A DNA stretch of 64,000 nt from Crossiella sp. S99.2 (GCF_023094165.1 NZ_JALMDK010000016.1:166602-230601), one strand, 5' to 3'; shown: positions 36,989 to 45,765, numbered from the stretch's first letter. Notes: generated from the letters alone by a model not told the origin. A program made the numbers and translations.

Positions 36989-37462
36989 TCAGAAGGGCAC
37001 ATTCACCGGCCGCGCGTGCAGCAGGTCGACCAGCACGGTGGCCGCGGCGGGGCTGAGGTGCACGATGTTCCTGGCCGTGGCCGTGGTCGCGTTCACCAGT
37101 TCGTCCACTGTGTACTCACCGCGGACCAGGAAGCTGCGCGCGCCCGCGGCCAGCAGCTTGGGCACCAGCGGGACATCCGGCCGGTCGATGAGCACCAGCA
37201 CCGGCGCCAGCAAGGACAACGGCCGCACCAGGTGGCGGCAGCACCCGCCCCGGCGGTTCCGCAGGCTCAGCACCACCACGCCGGGCCGGTACAGGCGGGT
37301 CGCGGGCACGCCGTCCGCGCAGGCGCGCACCGAGTCTACGATGTCCACCCGGTCGCCGAAACCCAGTTGTAGCCGCAGTTGTTCGCACATAGCCGGGTCG
37401 CCGCTGATGAGCACGGCCCGCACCCGGCCTCCGCTGCCGAAGCGCACCGGCGGGCTCACCAC
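36989..37462 (-). CDS. Receiver-like protein without output domain
   Basis: This 157-aa protein resembles the receiver-like half of the LuxR-type regulators in this window (VRAVLISGDPAMCEQL, PVLVLIDRPDVPLVPKLLAAGARSFLVRG) but stops before any HTH. The expected phosphoacceptor strand reads VVVLSLRN, with Ser for Asp. The GTG start at 37462 overlaps the stop of the upstream gene. It may be a decayed regulator or a protein-interaction module. Confidence 0.6.
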   Translation of the reverse strand: MVSPPVRFGSGGRVRAVLISGDPAMCEQLRLQLGFGDRVDIVDSVRACADGVPATRLYRPGVVVLSLRNRRGGCCRHLVRPLSLLAPVLVLIDRPDVPLVPKLLAAGARSFLVRGEYTVDELVNATTATARNIVHLSPAAATVLVDLLHARPVNVPF

Positions 37463-37932
37463 TCCGGCATGCGCATCGGGCGGAGGGCGACCCGGAGCGT
37501 GGCGGAGGCGAGCAGCGCGCCCTCGGCGGGCTCGCCGCGGTGCAACTCGAACCGCGCGGCGCCCGGCCCAGCCGGTGTGACCACAATGGACAGTCCGATC
37601 TGGGTCGGCCAGGTCTGACCCTTCGCCAGGTACAGCTCGCTGACCTCGATGTCGGCACAGCTCAGGCGGAAGAACTCCGCACCGGCGGCCAGGGCGAGTT
37701 CCCCCGGCGCGGCGCCGATAGTGCTGCCCCGGCCGTAGCAGTCCCGTTCCGGCCAGGCAGGGGCGGTGAGGGCGGATCGCCAGGCCAGTCCGCCGTCCCG
37801 GCCCGGCGATCCGACCGGGACGCCCAGCACCGGGTGGGCGCCCGGATTGACGGCCACCGGCGGCCGCGCGGTCTTCCGGCGCTTGCCCACGGAACCTGGC
37901 GTGGGGCGGCCAAAAAGGTAGTTCAGGTACAT
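37456..37932 (-). CDS. Uncharacterised protein, possibly hotdog-fold
   Basis: This 158-aa protein has a C-terminal half with the alternation of a hotdog domain (IEVSELYLAKGQTWPTQIG, RFELHRGEPAEGALLASATLRVAL), but the match is weak and no catalytic residue can be named. ATG 37932 (MYLNYLFG) is preferred; the frame runs on to 38040. It overlaps the receiver-like gene by a few bases and shares a strand with the KAS-III-like gene, which would fit acyl-group chemistry. This is inference. Confidence 0.5.
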   Translation of the reverse strand: MYLNYLFGRPTPGSVGKRRKTARPPVAVNPGAHPVLGVPVGSPGRDGGLAWRSALTAPAWPERDCYGRGSTIGAAPGELALAAGAEFFRLSCADIEVSELYLAKGQTWPTQIGLSIVVTPAGPGAARFELHRGEPAEGALLASATLRVALRPMRMPEW

Positions 37933-38060
37933 CGGCGCCTCACACCTCAGTCCGTGCGCGTGGTGTTCCCGGTCCTTCACCAGACAAGCACCACCGCGAT
38001 CCACGCCGGCGGGCGCGCGGGCGGCTCTGTCCATTCGCACGACGTTTGTGCCCGAACGCC

Positions 38061-38612
38061 TCAGTTCGCCTCACCCGGCTCGGCGTTCGCGGGCAACGTG
38101 ATCCAGTTCCCCGGCGCCACCGGGATCGAGACCTTGGACAGGTCTCTGGCGCCCAGCATCGAGGTCACCGCGGACTTCCAGGCGTCCTGATCCCGGGCCA
38201 CGTCCTGCTGCTGCACCTCGGCGAAGCGGATGATGCCCTCGGTGTCGATGAGGAAGGTCCCCCGCCGGGCCACGCCGTGCCGGTCGTCGAAGGTGCCGTA
38301 GGTGGTGGCCACCTCGCCGTGCGGCCAGAAGTCCGACAGCAGCGGGAACGGATACCCCTGCTGGCTGGCCCACGCCTTGAGGCTGAACGGGGTGTCCACC
38401 GACACCCCGATGATCTGCACGTCGTACTTCTGGTAGATGTCCAGCTCGTCCCGGAGCTGGCACAGCTCGCCCCGGCAGATCGGGGTGAACGCGCGCGGGT
38501 AGTACACCAGCAGCACGTTCTTGTGGCCGGCGAAGGAGGACAGCGTCACCGGTTCGCGATGGCTGTTCTCCAGGGTGAAATCCGGGGCCGGGTTGCCGAC
38601 TTCGAGTCGCAT
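38061..38612 (-). CDS. Peroxiredoxin (AhpC/Bcp type)
   Basis: This 183-aa thiol peroxidase has the peroxidatic site YYPRAFTPICRGELCQL with C46 in T-P-x-C and a second Cys, C51, spaced as in Bcp-type enzymes. IIGVSVDTPFSLKAW and FPLLSDFWPHGEVATTYG are typical of AhpE/Bcp proteins. It reduces peroxides using thioredoxin. ATG 38612 shares one base with the stop of the thioredoxin gene (TGATG), so the pair is co-translated and thioredoxin is its likely reductant. Confidence 0.92.
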   Translation of the reverse strand: MRLEVGNPAPDFTLENSHREPVTLSSFAGHKNVLLVYYPRAFTPICRGELCQLRDELDIYQKYDVQIIGVSVDTPFSLKAWASQQGYPFPLLSDFWPHGEVATTYGTFDDRHGVARRGTFLIDTEGIIRFAEVQQQDVARDQDAWKSAVTSMLGARDLSKVSIPVAPGNWITLPANAEPGEAN

Positions 38613-39001
38613 CACTTCGCCGCCTTTTCCGTCACCGAGGCGCACACCTGGTCGGGGTCGAGTTGCTTCGCCTGCCGGATCACGTCGTTGAGCGCCCGCG
38701 CGCTCAACGAGCCCTCGTGCAGGAAGATCAGCACACCGCCGCGCATCACCGCGACCGTGGGAATGGCGGTCACGTTGAACGCCGCGCCCAGCTCGGGCTG
38801 GGTGTCGGTGTCGACGTGGCCGAACAGCACGCCCTCGGTGCTGGCCGCCGCTTCGTGGAACACCGCGGTGAATGCCTGGCACGGCCCGCACCACTCCGCG
38901 GAGATGTCGATGACCACCACCTCACCGGACTCCACCGTCGGGCCGAAATTGTCCACATCGAGCGAGATGACCTCGCGATTTCCGTTGGCCACAAACGTCA
39001 A
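38612..39001 (-). CDS. Thioredoxin
   Basis: This 129-aa protein carries the active site AEWCGPC (C38, C41), the cis-proline loop TAIPTVAVMRGG and the usual thioredoxin length plus a short C-terminal extension. It is a cytoplasmic disulfide reductase, coupled by TGATG overlap to the downstream peroxiredoxin and 16 bp after the conservon GTPase gene. The arrangement suggests redox defence linked to conservon signalling. Confidence 0.93.
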   Translation of the reverse strand: MTFVANGNREVISLDVDNFGPTVESGEVVVIDISAEWCGPCQAFTAVFHEAAASTEGVLFGHVDTDTQPELGAAFNVTAIPTVAVMRGGVLIFLHEGSLSARALNDVIRQAKQLDPDQVCASVTEKAAK

Positions 39002-39017
39002 CCTTCCTGCTACGACC

Positions 39018-39629
39018 TCACGCCATCGAGGGCTCGGTCAGCTCTTCCACCCGCTCCATGACGTACTTGATCAGTCCCAGCAATGTGCTCTTCACCTCGC
39101 CGCGCATCCGCGCGTCACAGCGGAACACCGGGATCGACGGGTCGATCGCCATCGCCCGCCGCACGTGTTCGAGGGGATGGTGCAGGATGCCGTCGAAGGT
39201 GTTCACCCCGATGACATAAGGGATGTTGCGGTTCTCGAAGAAGTCGATCGAGGTGAACGAGTCGGCCAGGCGGCGGGTGTCGGCGAGCACGACCGCGCCG
39301 ATCGCCCCGCGCACCAGGTTGTCCCACATGAACCAGAACCGTTCCTGGCCGGGGGTGCCGAACAGGTACAGCATCAGGTCGTCCTCCACCGCGACCCGGC
39401 CGAAGTCCATCGCCACCGTGGTCGACCCCTTGTCCGGGATCCGGCTGAGGTCATCCAGCTTGTCGCTCGCTACGGTCATCACCGCTTCGGTGGTGAGCGG
39501 CTGGATATCGGAGACCGCGCCGACGAACGTTGTCTTGCCGACCCCGAAGCCGCCGGCCACCACGATCTTCGAGGAGATCACCGGACCCCGCGAAGACATC
39601 CTCGGGCGTCCGATTCCAGTGTTGTTCAT
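39018..39629 (-). CDS. Conservon small GTPase (CvnD/MglA-like)
   Basis: This 203-aa protein has P-loop GGFGVGKT (26-33), a switch-II-like GTPGQERFWFMW and VNTFDG in the place of NKxD, all typical of the ATP/GTP-binding proteins of actinobacterial conservons. These soluble GTPases work with roadblock, DUF742 and kinase partners in membrane-associated signalling. The N-terminal 15 residues before the fold may be extra; a start at an internal Met (MSSRG) is possible. Confidence 0.93.
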   Translation of the reverse strand: MNNTGIGRPRMSSRGPVISSKIVVAGGFGVGKTTFVGAVSDIQPLTTEAVMTVASDKLDDLSRIPDKGSTTVAMDFGRVAVEDDLMLYLFGTPGQERFWFMWDNLVRGAIGAVVLADTRRLADSFTSIDFFENRNIPYVIGVNTFDGILHHPLEHVRRAMAIDPSIPVFRCDARMRGEVKSTLLGLIKYVMERVEELTEPSMA

Positions 39630-39657
39630 CTGAGTACGTCCCTTTCCGATCGCACGA

Positions 39658-40104
39658 TCAGTTCGACTGGGCGCCAGCCGTGACCGCGGACGGGCCGTCC
39701 TCGTTCACCCGGGTGCCGGGGGTCAGCATGTGGCCGAACCGTTCGACCAGCAGCGTCATCTCATAGGCGATCTGCCCGATGTCGTAACCGGGATCGGCCA
39801 GAATGGACAGACAGGAACCGTCGCTGATCGCCATCAGCAGCATGGTGCCCGCGTCCATCTCCACGATGGTCTCGTTGACGTTGCCAGCCTGGAAGCAGCG
39901 CGCCGCGCCCTCGGTCAGGCTCACCAGGCCGCAGGCGACCGCGGCGAGCTGGTCGGCCCGCGCCTCCGGCAGCGAGCTGGAGGCCGCGATGAGCAGGCCG
40001 TCGGAGGAGACCGCGACCCCGTGCGCCACCCCGGGCACCCGGTCCACGAAATCGTTGATGAGCCAGGCGAAGTTACCCCGCTTCTCGTCCTTCTCGGTCA
40101 TCAC
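39658..40104 (-). CDS. Roadblock/LC7 protein of the conservon (CvnB-like)
   Basis: This 148-aa protein has the roadblock/LC7 pattern: FAWLINDFVDRVPGVAHGVAVSSDG at the start, then a helix and the long strand TIVEMDAGTMLLMAISDGSCLSIL. These proteins dimerise and regulate the partner GTPase. The start (GTG 40104 or ATG 40101) overlaps the stop of the kinase gene, showing coupling. Confidence 0.92.
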   Translation of the reverse strand: MMTEKDEKRGNFAWLINDFVDRVPGVAHGVAVSSDGLLIAASSSLPEARADQLAAVACGLVSLTEGAARCFQAGNVNETIVEMDAGTMLLMAISDGSCLSILADPGYDIGQIAYEMTLLVERFGHMLTPGTRVNEDGPSAVTAGAQSN

Positions 40105-41927
40105 TTGTCACCACTTTCCGGATAGTTGTTCTCCAGCACCGTCCAGCCGCCGGAGTCCGGCGCGGGCCGCGACCGGTTCTCCTGTTCCTTGGCCTTGCGC
40201 ACGCCCTGCTGGTAGCTGGACAGGCGGCTGCGGGTGGTCTGCGCGTCGCGGGTGATGGGGACGACCGGGTTCGGGGTGGCCGGGGCGGGCGCCGCGTCCG
40301 GGCCACCGGGGATCAGGTGGGCCCCCTGCCGCCGCAACGGCAGGCCGTCCTCGGTGTAGCTGTAGCCGTCCTCGTCCCGCACGGTGTCCGCCAACTCCCA
40401 CTCACTGTCCACTGTGGACCTTCCGTTGTCCGGCCCAGACTCCCCTGCCCGCGGGCGCAACGGCACCGACTGCTGGCGCAGGGCCACCGCCTCCCTGGCC
40501 TGGAACCAGCGGGAGGTGGGGCGCACCGTGCTGGGCATGGGCCGGGACTCCGGGGTGGCACGCTGGGGCACCCGCACCGGCAGCTCCCCCGGCACGTCCG
40601 CGTGCACCTTGGCGACCACCTCGGCGGAATCCCGCCACGCCTGGCCGGCCCGCACAGGTGTCCTCGACCTGGAGTACCAGGAGGACTGCCGCCGGGAACT
40701 GGCCCGCACCGGCGCCTTCGCCTCGGTCTCGGTCCGGCGCAACGTGGTGGTCACCAGCACCGCGGGCGCGACGTCCGGCCGCTCCGCCAGCACGGCTCCC
40801 GCGCCCTGGGTCAGGCCCCGGCGTGGATCGCCCGGCAGCGCGGCCCGCACCTCGTCCTCCTCCAGCAGCGCGGAACTGGGCACGGTGACCAAGGCCGACA
40901 CACCCGTGACGTTGTTGCCGCCGAAGAGTTCCACCCGGATCCCGTGCTTGCCCGCCAGCCTGCCGACCACCAGCAGCCCGACCCGGCGGGTGCGCGCGAT
41001 CTCCTCCGAGCCCAGCCGCCGCAGCTGCCGGTTCACCCGGTCCAGGTCCTCATCGGACATGCCGATCCCGTTGTCGAACACCCCGATCGAGAGTCCGTGG
41101 TGCCGACCGAGTTCGGCCTTGACGGTGACCTGCTGATCGGGGGCGGAGAAGGAGGTGGCGTTGTCCAGCAGCTCGGCCACGATCCGGATCAGGTCCCCGG
41201 CCGCGGTGTTGGACACCCGCACCGCCGGGGTGTCGAGCATCCGGACCCGTTGGTAGGAGCCGATTTCCGAGATCGCCGCGCGAAGCAGGTCGCCGACCGG
41301 GACCGGCTCCTTGGTCTTGCGCACCAGCTCGGTGCCGGAGAGCAGCAGGATGTTCTCGTTGTTGCGCCGCATCCGGGTGACCAGGTGGTCGAGCTGGAAC
41401 AGGCGGTTGAGGTCGGTCGAGCAGCGGTCGCCTTCCTCCAGCTGCTCGATGATCTGCAACTGGCGCAGCAGCAGGGATTGCGTCCGCCGGAACATGGTGA
41501 CGAAGACCTCGGAGTAACCGGAGCGGATCTCGTCGTGTTTGGTGGCCAGCTGCACCGCGTGCGTGCAGACCTGCCGGACGTCGTCGATGAGCATGGCCAG
41601 CTTGCCGTCGGTCGGGTTGGGCAATTCCAGGCCGACGCGTTCCAGGTCTCGCCCGTCCACCACCTCGCCCACGATCTCCGACAGCCGTCGCCCGGACAGC
41701 TCGTCCACCTCGGCCCGCAGGGTGTCCATCGAACGCCACAACCGCCGCGCGCCAACGGCTATCAGCGCGCCGAGCAGCAGGGAACCGATCCCCGTCGCCA
41801 GCGCGGTCCAGCGCGACCAGGGCGTCCCGGACGCGGCGGCGGCCACGACGGCGAACTGCAGGGCGCACAGCAGGACGAAGGCGAGCAGCAGTTGCCTGCC
41901 CTGTCCTCGCGCCTGGTCTCTGTTCAT
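40101..41927 (-). CDS. Conservon sensor histidine-kinase-like protein (CvnA-like)
   Basis: This 608-aa protein has two TM helices at the N-terminus (about 13-34 and 42-60) with almost no extracytoplasmic loop, a helical dimer region (SLLLRQLQIIEQLEEGDRC), and HATPase_c (ELLDNATSFSAPDQQV, VFDNGIGMSDEDL). The C-terminal 200 residues are disordered and basic. Most CvnA proteins carry a larger external sensor; this one lacks it, so the signal may be intramembrane or protein-borne. ATG 41927 follows GGAGGCACG. Genes for the roadblock protein and GTPase follow. Confidence 0.9.
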   Translation of the reverse strand: MNRDQARGQGRQLLLAFVLLCALQFAVVAAAASGTPWSRWTALATGIGSLLLGALIAVGARRLWRSMDTLRAEVDELSGRRLSEIVGEVVDGRDLERVGLELPNPTDGKLAMLIDDVRQVCTHAVQLATKHDEIRSGYSEVFVTMFRRTQSLLLRQLQIIEQLEEGDRCSTDLNRLFQLDHLVTRMRRNNENILLLSGTELVRKTKEPVPVGDLLRAAISEIGSYQRVRMLDTPAVRVSNTAAGDLIRIVAELLDNATSFSAPDQQVTVKAELGRHHGLSIGVFDNGIGMSDEDLDRVNRQLRRLGSEEIARTRRVGLLVVGRLAGKHGIRVELFGGNNVTGVSALVTVPSSALLEEDEVRAALPGDPRRGLTQGAGAVLAERPDVAPAVLVTTTLRRTETEAKAPVRASSRRQSSWYSRSRTPVRAGQAWRDSAEVVAKVHADVPGELPVRVPQRATPESRPMPSTVRPTSRWFQAREAVALRQQSVPLRPRAGESGPDNGRSTVDSEWELADTVRDEDGYSYTEDGLPLRRQGAHLIPGGPDAAPAPATPNPVVPITRDAQTTRSRLSSYQQGVRKAKEQENRSRPAPDSGGWTVLENNYPESGDK

Positions 41928-41950
41928 CGTGCCTCCGTCAGCCGTGGGGT

Positions 41951-42613
41951 TCAAATGAGCCGGGCGAGCCCGGCGTAGAGGCGGCGCAGCAGTTCCAGCG
42001 AGGGCAGGCCGCCCGCGGTCGGGCCGGAAATGCTGTGCACGCGCAGGTATCCCTTGTCGATGCCGTCGCTGATGATCGTGCGGGCCAGGCCCAGTGGCGC
42101 CTCGATGGCCACCGCGATCTCGGCCACCGACTGCGGCACCGCGCAGGTGCGGCACACCAGCCGTTCGTCCTGGCTCATCTCCCGCTGCGGCAGGGTGGCG
42201 TAGGGCCGGGCGGCCGCGATCATGGTTTCGAATTCCAGCTCGTGGCTGGACTCCGACCGGCCGCCGGAGCGGACGTAGGGCCGGATGAGCGGGGCGGTGC
42301 GGTCGAGGTCGAGGGTCAGATCGCCTGCCTCGAACCGGATCCCGTCCTCGTAGTCGGCCGCCGGGGCGATCCGGCAGGACCGCCTGGTGCCGGACTCCCC
42401 CTCGGTCTCGGCCAGCACCCGGATCGGGGTCACCTCGGTCAGCGCCTCGACCACGACCGGCCGGCCGCCGCCGCGCCCTGGTTCCTCGAACGGGGACCGG
42501 TCGCGGAAGTCGTGATCGGCCCACTCCCCGTAGTCCGCCCAGCCGCCGAAGCGGACCGGTTCGGCCCCGTCCGCCCGCTCGCCCGGCAGCGCGGCCGCCC
42601 GGCCGCCACGCAT
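41951..42613 (-). CDS. DUF742 protein of the conservon (CvnC-like)
   Basis: This 220-aa protein has a C-terminal 110 residues that match DUF742: APLIRPYVRSGG, FETMIAAARP, then the winged-helix-like QSVAEIAVAIEAPLGLARTIISD and GYLRVH. The N-terminal part is acidic, variable and probably flexible. ATG 42613 overlaps the stop of the small upstream gene. DUF742 normally follows the roadblock gene; here it precedes the kinase, so the conservon order is permuted. Confidence 0.88.
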   Translation of the reverse strand: MRGGRAAALPGERADGAEPVRFGGWADYGEWADHDFRDRSPFEEPGRGGGRPVVVEALTEVTPIRVLAETEGESGTRRSCRIAPAADYEDGIRFEAGDLTLDLDRTAPLIRPYVRSGGRSESSHELEFETMIAAARPYATLPQREMSQDERLVCRTCAVPQSVAEIAVAIEAPLGLARTIISDGIDKGYLRVHSISGPTAGGLPSLELLRRLYAGLARLI

Positions 42614-42867
42614 CACCGCTCCCCCTGGTGCGCGTGCCTGGCCGCGGTGGCAGGCCCCAGCAGCTCCTCGGGCGCGGGCGCCCGCGCGATCCGCTCCCGC
42701 TCCCGATAGGGCAGCGGCACGACGGCGGACCGGTAGTACGGGTCCTCGGCGATGAGCACGGAGATCCCGGTGGTCTGCGAGGTGAAGTTCGGGGACTGCT
42801 GGACCGCGATCGCGGCGGCCGCGGCCAGGGCGACGAGCGAGAAGATCGCGAGTACGTTCGGTCGCAT
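42613..42867 (-). CDS. Small membrane-anchored or secreted protein heading the conservon
   Basis: This 84-aa protein has an N-terminal hydrophobic segment (NVLAIFSLVALAAAAAIAV) acting as signal anchor, then a hydrophilic tail rich in Arg and Pro. It shares TGATG overlap with the DUF742 gene. It may be the extracytoplasmic part of the conservon sensor that the kinase lacks; that is inference. No family is recognised. Confidence 0.65.
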   Translation of the reverse strand: MRPNVLAIFSLVALAAAAAIAVQQSPNFTSQTTGISVLIAEDPYYRSAVVPLPYRERERIARAPAPEELLGPATAARHAHQGER

Positions 42868-42900
42868 CCCGTGGTCCTTTCCAGTCCGTCAACATGCGCG

Positions 42901-44127
42901 TCACACCCTTGATGGCTCGGGCACGGGCGGGACCCGGTCCGCGCCGGTGGCGACCCGCCGCCGCAGCTCGGCGGTGTGCCGCAGCACCGCCGGGGTGTTG
43001 TCGAAACCGACGACGCCGGTCAGCCGGTTGTCCAGGAAAAACCCGGAAACCGTGTGCCCGCCGGGGGTTCCCTGGTCCATCGCCCGGCGCACCGGGCCCA
43101 GGGCGGGCATCCCGGCCGCCTGGATCTGCAGGCCGAACTGCTCGGACCAAAAGCGCGGCACCGGTGTGTACGGCAGCGCCCCCTCGCGTCCGCTGAGCAG
43201 GCTCTCCGCCGCGGCCCGGCCCATCTCCATCGCGTTGGTCCAGTGCTCGACCCGGTGCGCCCGCGGGCCGAAGCGCAGATTGGGCCAGCTGGCCACATCG
43301 CCGGCGGCCACCACGTCGTCCAGCCCGGCGACGTGACAACTCGGCTCGCACACCACGCCGTCGGCCAGGTCCGCGCCCGAGTCCCGCAACCAGGAGACCG
43401 CCGGGACCGAGCCGACGGCCACCACCACGTGGCTCGCGGACAGCACCCGCCCGTTGGTCAGCCGCAGCTCGACCGCGGACGGCTGCGGCGCCCAGCCCGC
43501 CACCTTGGTGCCGAGCTGGAGCTGCACGCCCTTGCGCCGGTGCAGTTCGGTCAGCCGGGCGCCGAGTTCGCGGTCGAGCAGCTCGCCCATCAGCCGAGGG
43601 GACCGGCCGACCAGGGTGATCTGATGGCCCATGGCACGCAGGCTGGCGGCCAGCTCGCAGCCGATGAAACCACTGCCGATCACCACCACCTGCTCGCGCG
43701 AGTTGGTCAGCGCCTTGCGCACCCTGGCGGCGTCGGCGATGGTGCGCAGCACAGTGACCCGCGGGTGGCCGTGGATCCCGGTGGGCAGCCTGCGGGCCTC
43801 GACCCCGCTGGCGATGACCAGCCCGTCGTAGTCGAGCAGCTCGCCACCGGGCAGGAACACCTGCCGCCGCAACGGATCCAGCTGGGAGACCGGGGTGTTG
43901 AACCGCCACACCACGTCCAGCTGGTGCGCGGGCGCGATCACCAGGTCCCGCTCGCTGAACTCACCACTGAGGAACTGCTTGGTCAGCGCGGGCCGGTAGG
44001 TCGGCAGGCCCGGTTCCGCGCCGAGGATGACGATCTCCCCGTCGAAACCCAGTTCCCGCAACCGTTCCGCGGCGCACATCCCGGCCAGGCCGGCCCCGGC
44101 GATGACGATTCGTGGCAGCTCAGTCAC
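42901..44127 (-). CDS. FAD-dependent ferredoxin reductase-type oxidoreductase
   Basis: This 408-aa protein has an N-terminal FAD motif IVIAGAGLAGMCAAERL, NAD(P) motif VVIGSGFIGCELAASLRAMG, and the second FAD site DVVAAGDVASWPN. The C-terminal reductase domain fits the ferredoxin/rubredoxin reductase family (as in P450 or dioxygenase systems). It overlaps the stop of the ferric-reductase/ferredoxin fusion gene by 8 bp, so its electron acceptor is probably that ferredoxin domain. Confidence 0.9.
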   Translation of the reverse strand: MTELPRIVIAGAGLAGMCAAERLRELGFDGEIVILGAEPGLPTYRPALTKQFLSGEFSERDLVIAPAHQLDVVWRFNTPVSQLDPLRRQVFLPGGELLDYDGLVIASGVEARRLPTGIHGHPRVTVLRTIADAARVRKALTNSREQVVVIGSGFIGCELAASLRAMGHQITLVGRSPRLMGELLDRELGARLTELHRRKGVQLQLGTKVAGWAPQPSAVELRLTNGRVLSASHVVVAVGSVPAVSWLRDSGADLADGVVCEPSCHVAGLDDVVAAGDVASWPNLRFGPRAHRVEHWTNAMEMGRAAAESLLSGREGALPYTPVPRFWSEQFGLQIQAAGMPALGPVRRAMDQGTPGGHTVSGFFLDNRLTGVVGFDNTPAVLRHTAELRRRVATGADRVPPVPEPSRV

Positions 44128-44944
44128 GTTTGCCCGCCTCCAGTTCGATCGCGCGCGTCGGACAGGCCCGCGCCGCGGAGAGCACGTCCCGGTTGTGCTC
44201 GACCTCGGGGTTCTGCCGGTAGGCCAGGCGACCGTCCTCGCGCAGCTGGAAGACCTCCGGGGCCTCGGACTGGCAGAAGCCGTAGCGGTGGCAACGCTGG
44301 TTGTCCACGCTGATGCTCAGCGGCGCCGCCTTGTCCACCTGCTTCTGCCGTGGACTGCTCGCGTCCAGCAGCCCGATCCGCACCAGCGCCGCGGCGGGCA
44401 GGAACCGCACCGCGGTCAGCGCGAGCGCCGGGGCGAGCACGGTGATCCCGCCCAGCCACACCAGGTTGAAGTTCGCGTTCGCCCAGGCGCCCCACCAGGA
44501 ATGCGCCACCCCGAGGGCGATCGCCAGGTAGCCGATCTGGTGGAAACGCAGCCAGCTGCGGTAGCGCACGATCCGGTGCACCCACGCGGTCAGCATGATC
44601 ACCACCATCAGATCGAAGGCGAGGATGCCGAGCGCGTGCCGGAGATAGCCGTTCAGGAACGGGATCACCACCTGGGTGCCCACCACGATCTGTTCGTCCA
44701 GCAACAGCATCGACAACCCGTGCACGGTCGCGGTGGCCAGGGCGAAGGCGGCCAGCAGCACGTGCCCGGTGCGCAGTGCCTGGTGGCCGGTGACCCGGCG
44801 GATCCAGCCGGTGGCCACCAGCACGCCCCAGCACAGGGTCAGGCACATGCACAGGTAGGCCAGCCGCCCGGAGAGCGCGGCGACCGCGCGCACGCCGGCG
44901 TCGTAGGAGGTGAATCCCCCGGCCAGCAACAGCTCCACGCTCAT
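44120..44944 (-). CDS. Ferric-reductase-like membrane domain fused to ferredoxin
   Basis: This 274-aa protein has six TM helices with paired histidines suited to haem (GHVLLAAFALATATVHG, LRHALGILAFD, WVHRIVRYRSWLRFHQIGY), as in ferric-reductase-like transmembrane proteins. A C-terminal single-cluster ferredoxin follows (about 210-274: CHRYGFCQSEAPEVFQL, then ACPTRAIEL), with three cysteines in the [3Fe-4S]/P450-type spacing. Electrons would pass from the downstream NAD(P)H reductase to ferredoxin to haem. Its start overlaps the stop of the preceding lipoprotein-like gene (ATGA). Confidence 0.85.
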   Translation of the reverse strand: MSVELLLAGGFTSYDAGVRAVAALSGRLAYLCMCLTLCWGVLVATGWIRRVTGHQALRTGHVLLAAFALATATVHGLSMLLLDEQIVVGTQVVIPFLNGYLRHALGILAFDLMVVIMLTAWVHRIVRYRSWLRFHQIGYLAIALGVAHSWWGAWANANFNLVWLGGITVLAPALALTAVRFLPAAALVRIGLLDASSPRQKQVDKAAPLSISVDNQRCHRYGFCQSEAPEVFQLREDGRLAYRQNPEVEHNRDVLSAARACPTRAIELEAGKRD

Positions 44945-45765
44945 TCGATCGCACCCCCGCCCGCCGGGTCCGCGGCCGGTTCCCCGGCCCGCCGCCGGGC
45001 GCCCAGCTGGACCAGCAGCAGCGTGGCGAAGCCGAGCACCAGCGCCAGCGCCGAACCGGCCAGCACCGACACCAGCGAGGGCACCGGCTGGTACGGCGAG
45101 TCGGTGCCGGAGTGCACCGCAAGCGAGTCGGTGCCCGCCAACTCGGTGCTCTCCAACAGGGTCATGTGCCGGGCCACGTAGTCGGCGGCGAGCTGGGCCA
45201 TGGTGCGCACGACGTCGTTCTGCGTGGTCGCCCGGACGCCGGCGACCTTGAGGTAGACCGTGCCGTGCGCGGCCCTGGTCAGCCGGACGTAGCGGCGGTC
45301 CCGCTCCGCGCCGGTGGCGGCCAGGATCTGCTCGCGCCAGGCGTTCTGCTGCGGGGTGGCCGTGGCGGGCAGCAGCACGTTCAGCCGGGCGGCCGCCGCC
45401 TCGTTGTACTCGTTGAGCTTGTGGTGCTCCTTGGCCAGTTGCGCGCCGACCGCCCGCACCCGGGGATTGCCGCTCTCCCTGGCCATCAGCTCACTGGCGG
45501 GCATTTCCCAGAACCCGGCCTGGGCCACCGCGAACAGCATGCCGATGTCGGCCGGGTAGAGCGGGCCGAACGGCGCGTCCATGGTGGTGTGCTCGCGCAG
45601 CCGCTCCCCCGGCACCGACTCGTTCCACTCGGAGGTGGCGGTGACGCCGCAGGAGCTGACCGTGCCGCACAGGGCGGCGGCCAGCAGAATGCGCGGAACC
45701 CAACCGAGGCGAGCGCGAGCGGAATTGCGACCACCCGACCAATTCACCTCAACCGATTTCCGCAT
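44941..45765 (-). CDS. DUF4142-like lipoprotein with C-terminal TM segment
   Basis: This 274-aa protein has a lipobox-like VSSC after a hydrophobic stretch (RILLAAALCGT). The central helical domain (VGAQLAKEHHKLNEYNEAAAARLNVLLP) fits DUF4142, a ferritin-like helical fold found in exported proteins. A C-terminal TM (VSVLAGSALALVLGFATLLLV) would anchor it a second time. ATG 45765 is chosen; GTG 45783 is an alternative. The coupling to the membrane ferric-reductase fusion suggests a role in electron transfer or metal handling at the cell surface. Confidence 0.72.
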   Translation of the reverse strand: MRKSVEVNWSGGRNSARARLGWVPRILLAAALCGTVSSCGVTATSEWNESVPGERLREHTTMDAPFGPLYPADIGMLFAVAQAGFWEMPASELMARESGNPRVRAVGAQLAKEHHKLNEYNEAAAARLNVLLPATATPQQNAWREQILAATGAERDRRYVRLTRAAHGTVYLKVAGVRATTQNDVVRTMAQLAADYVARHMTLLESTELAGTDSLAVHSGTDSPYQPVPSLVSVLAGSALALVLGFATLLLVQLGARRRAGEPAADPAGGGAIE

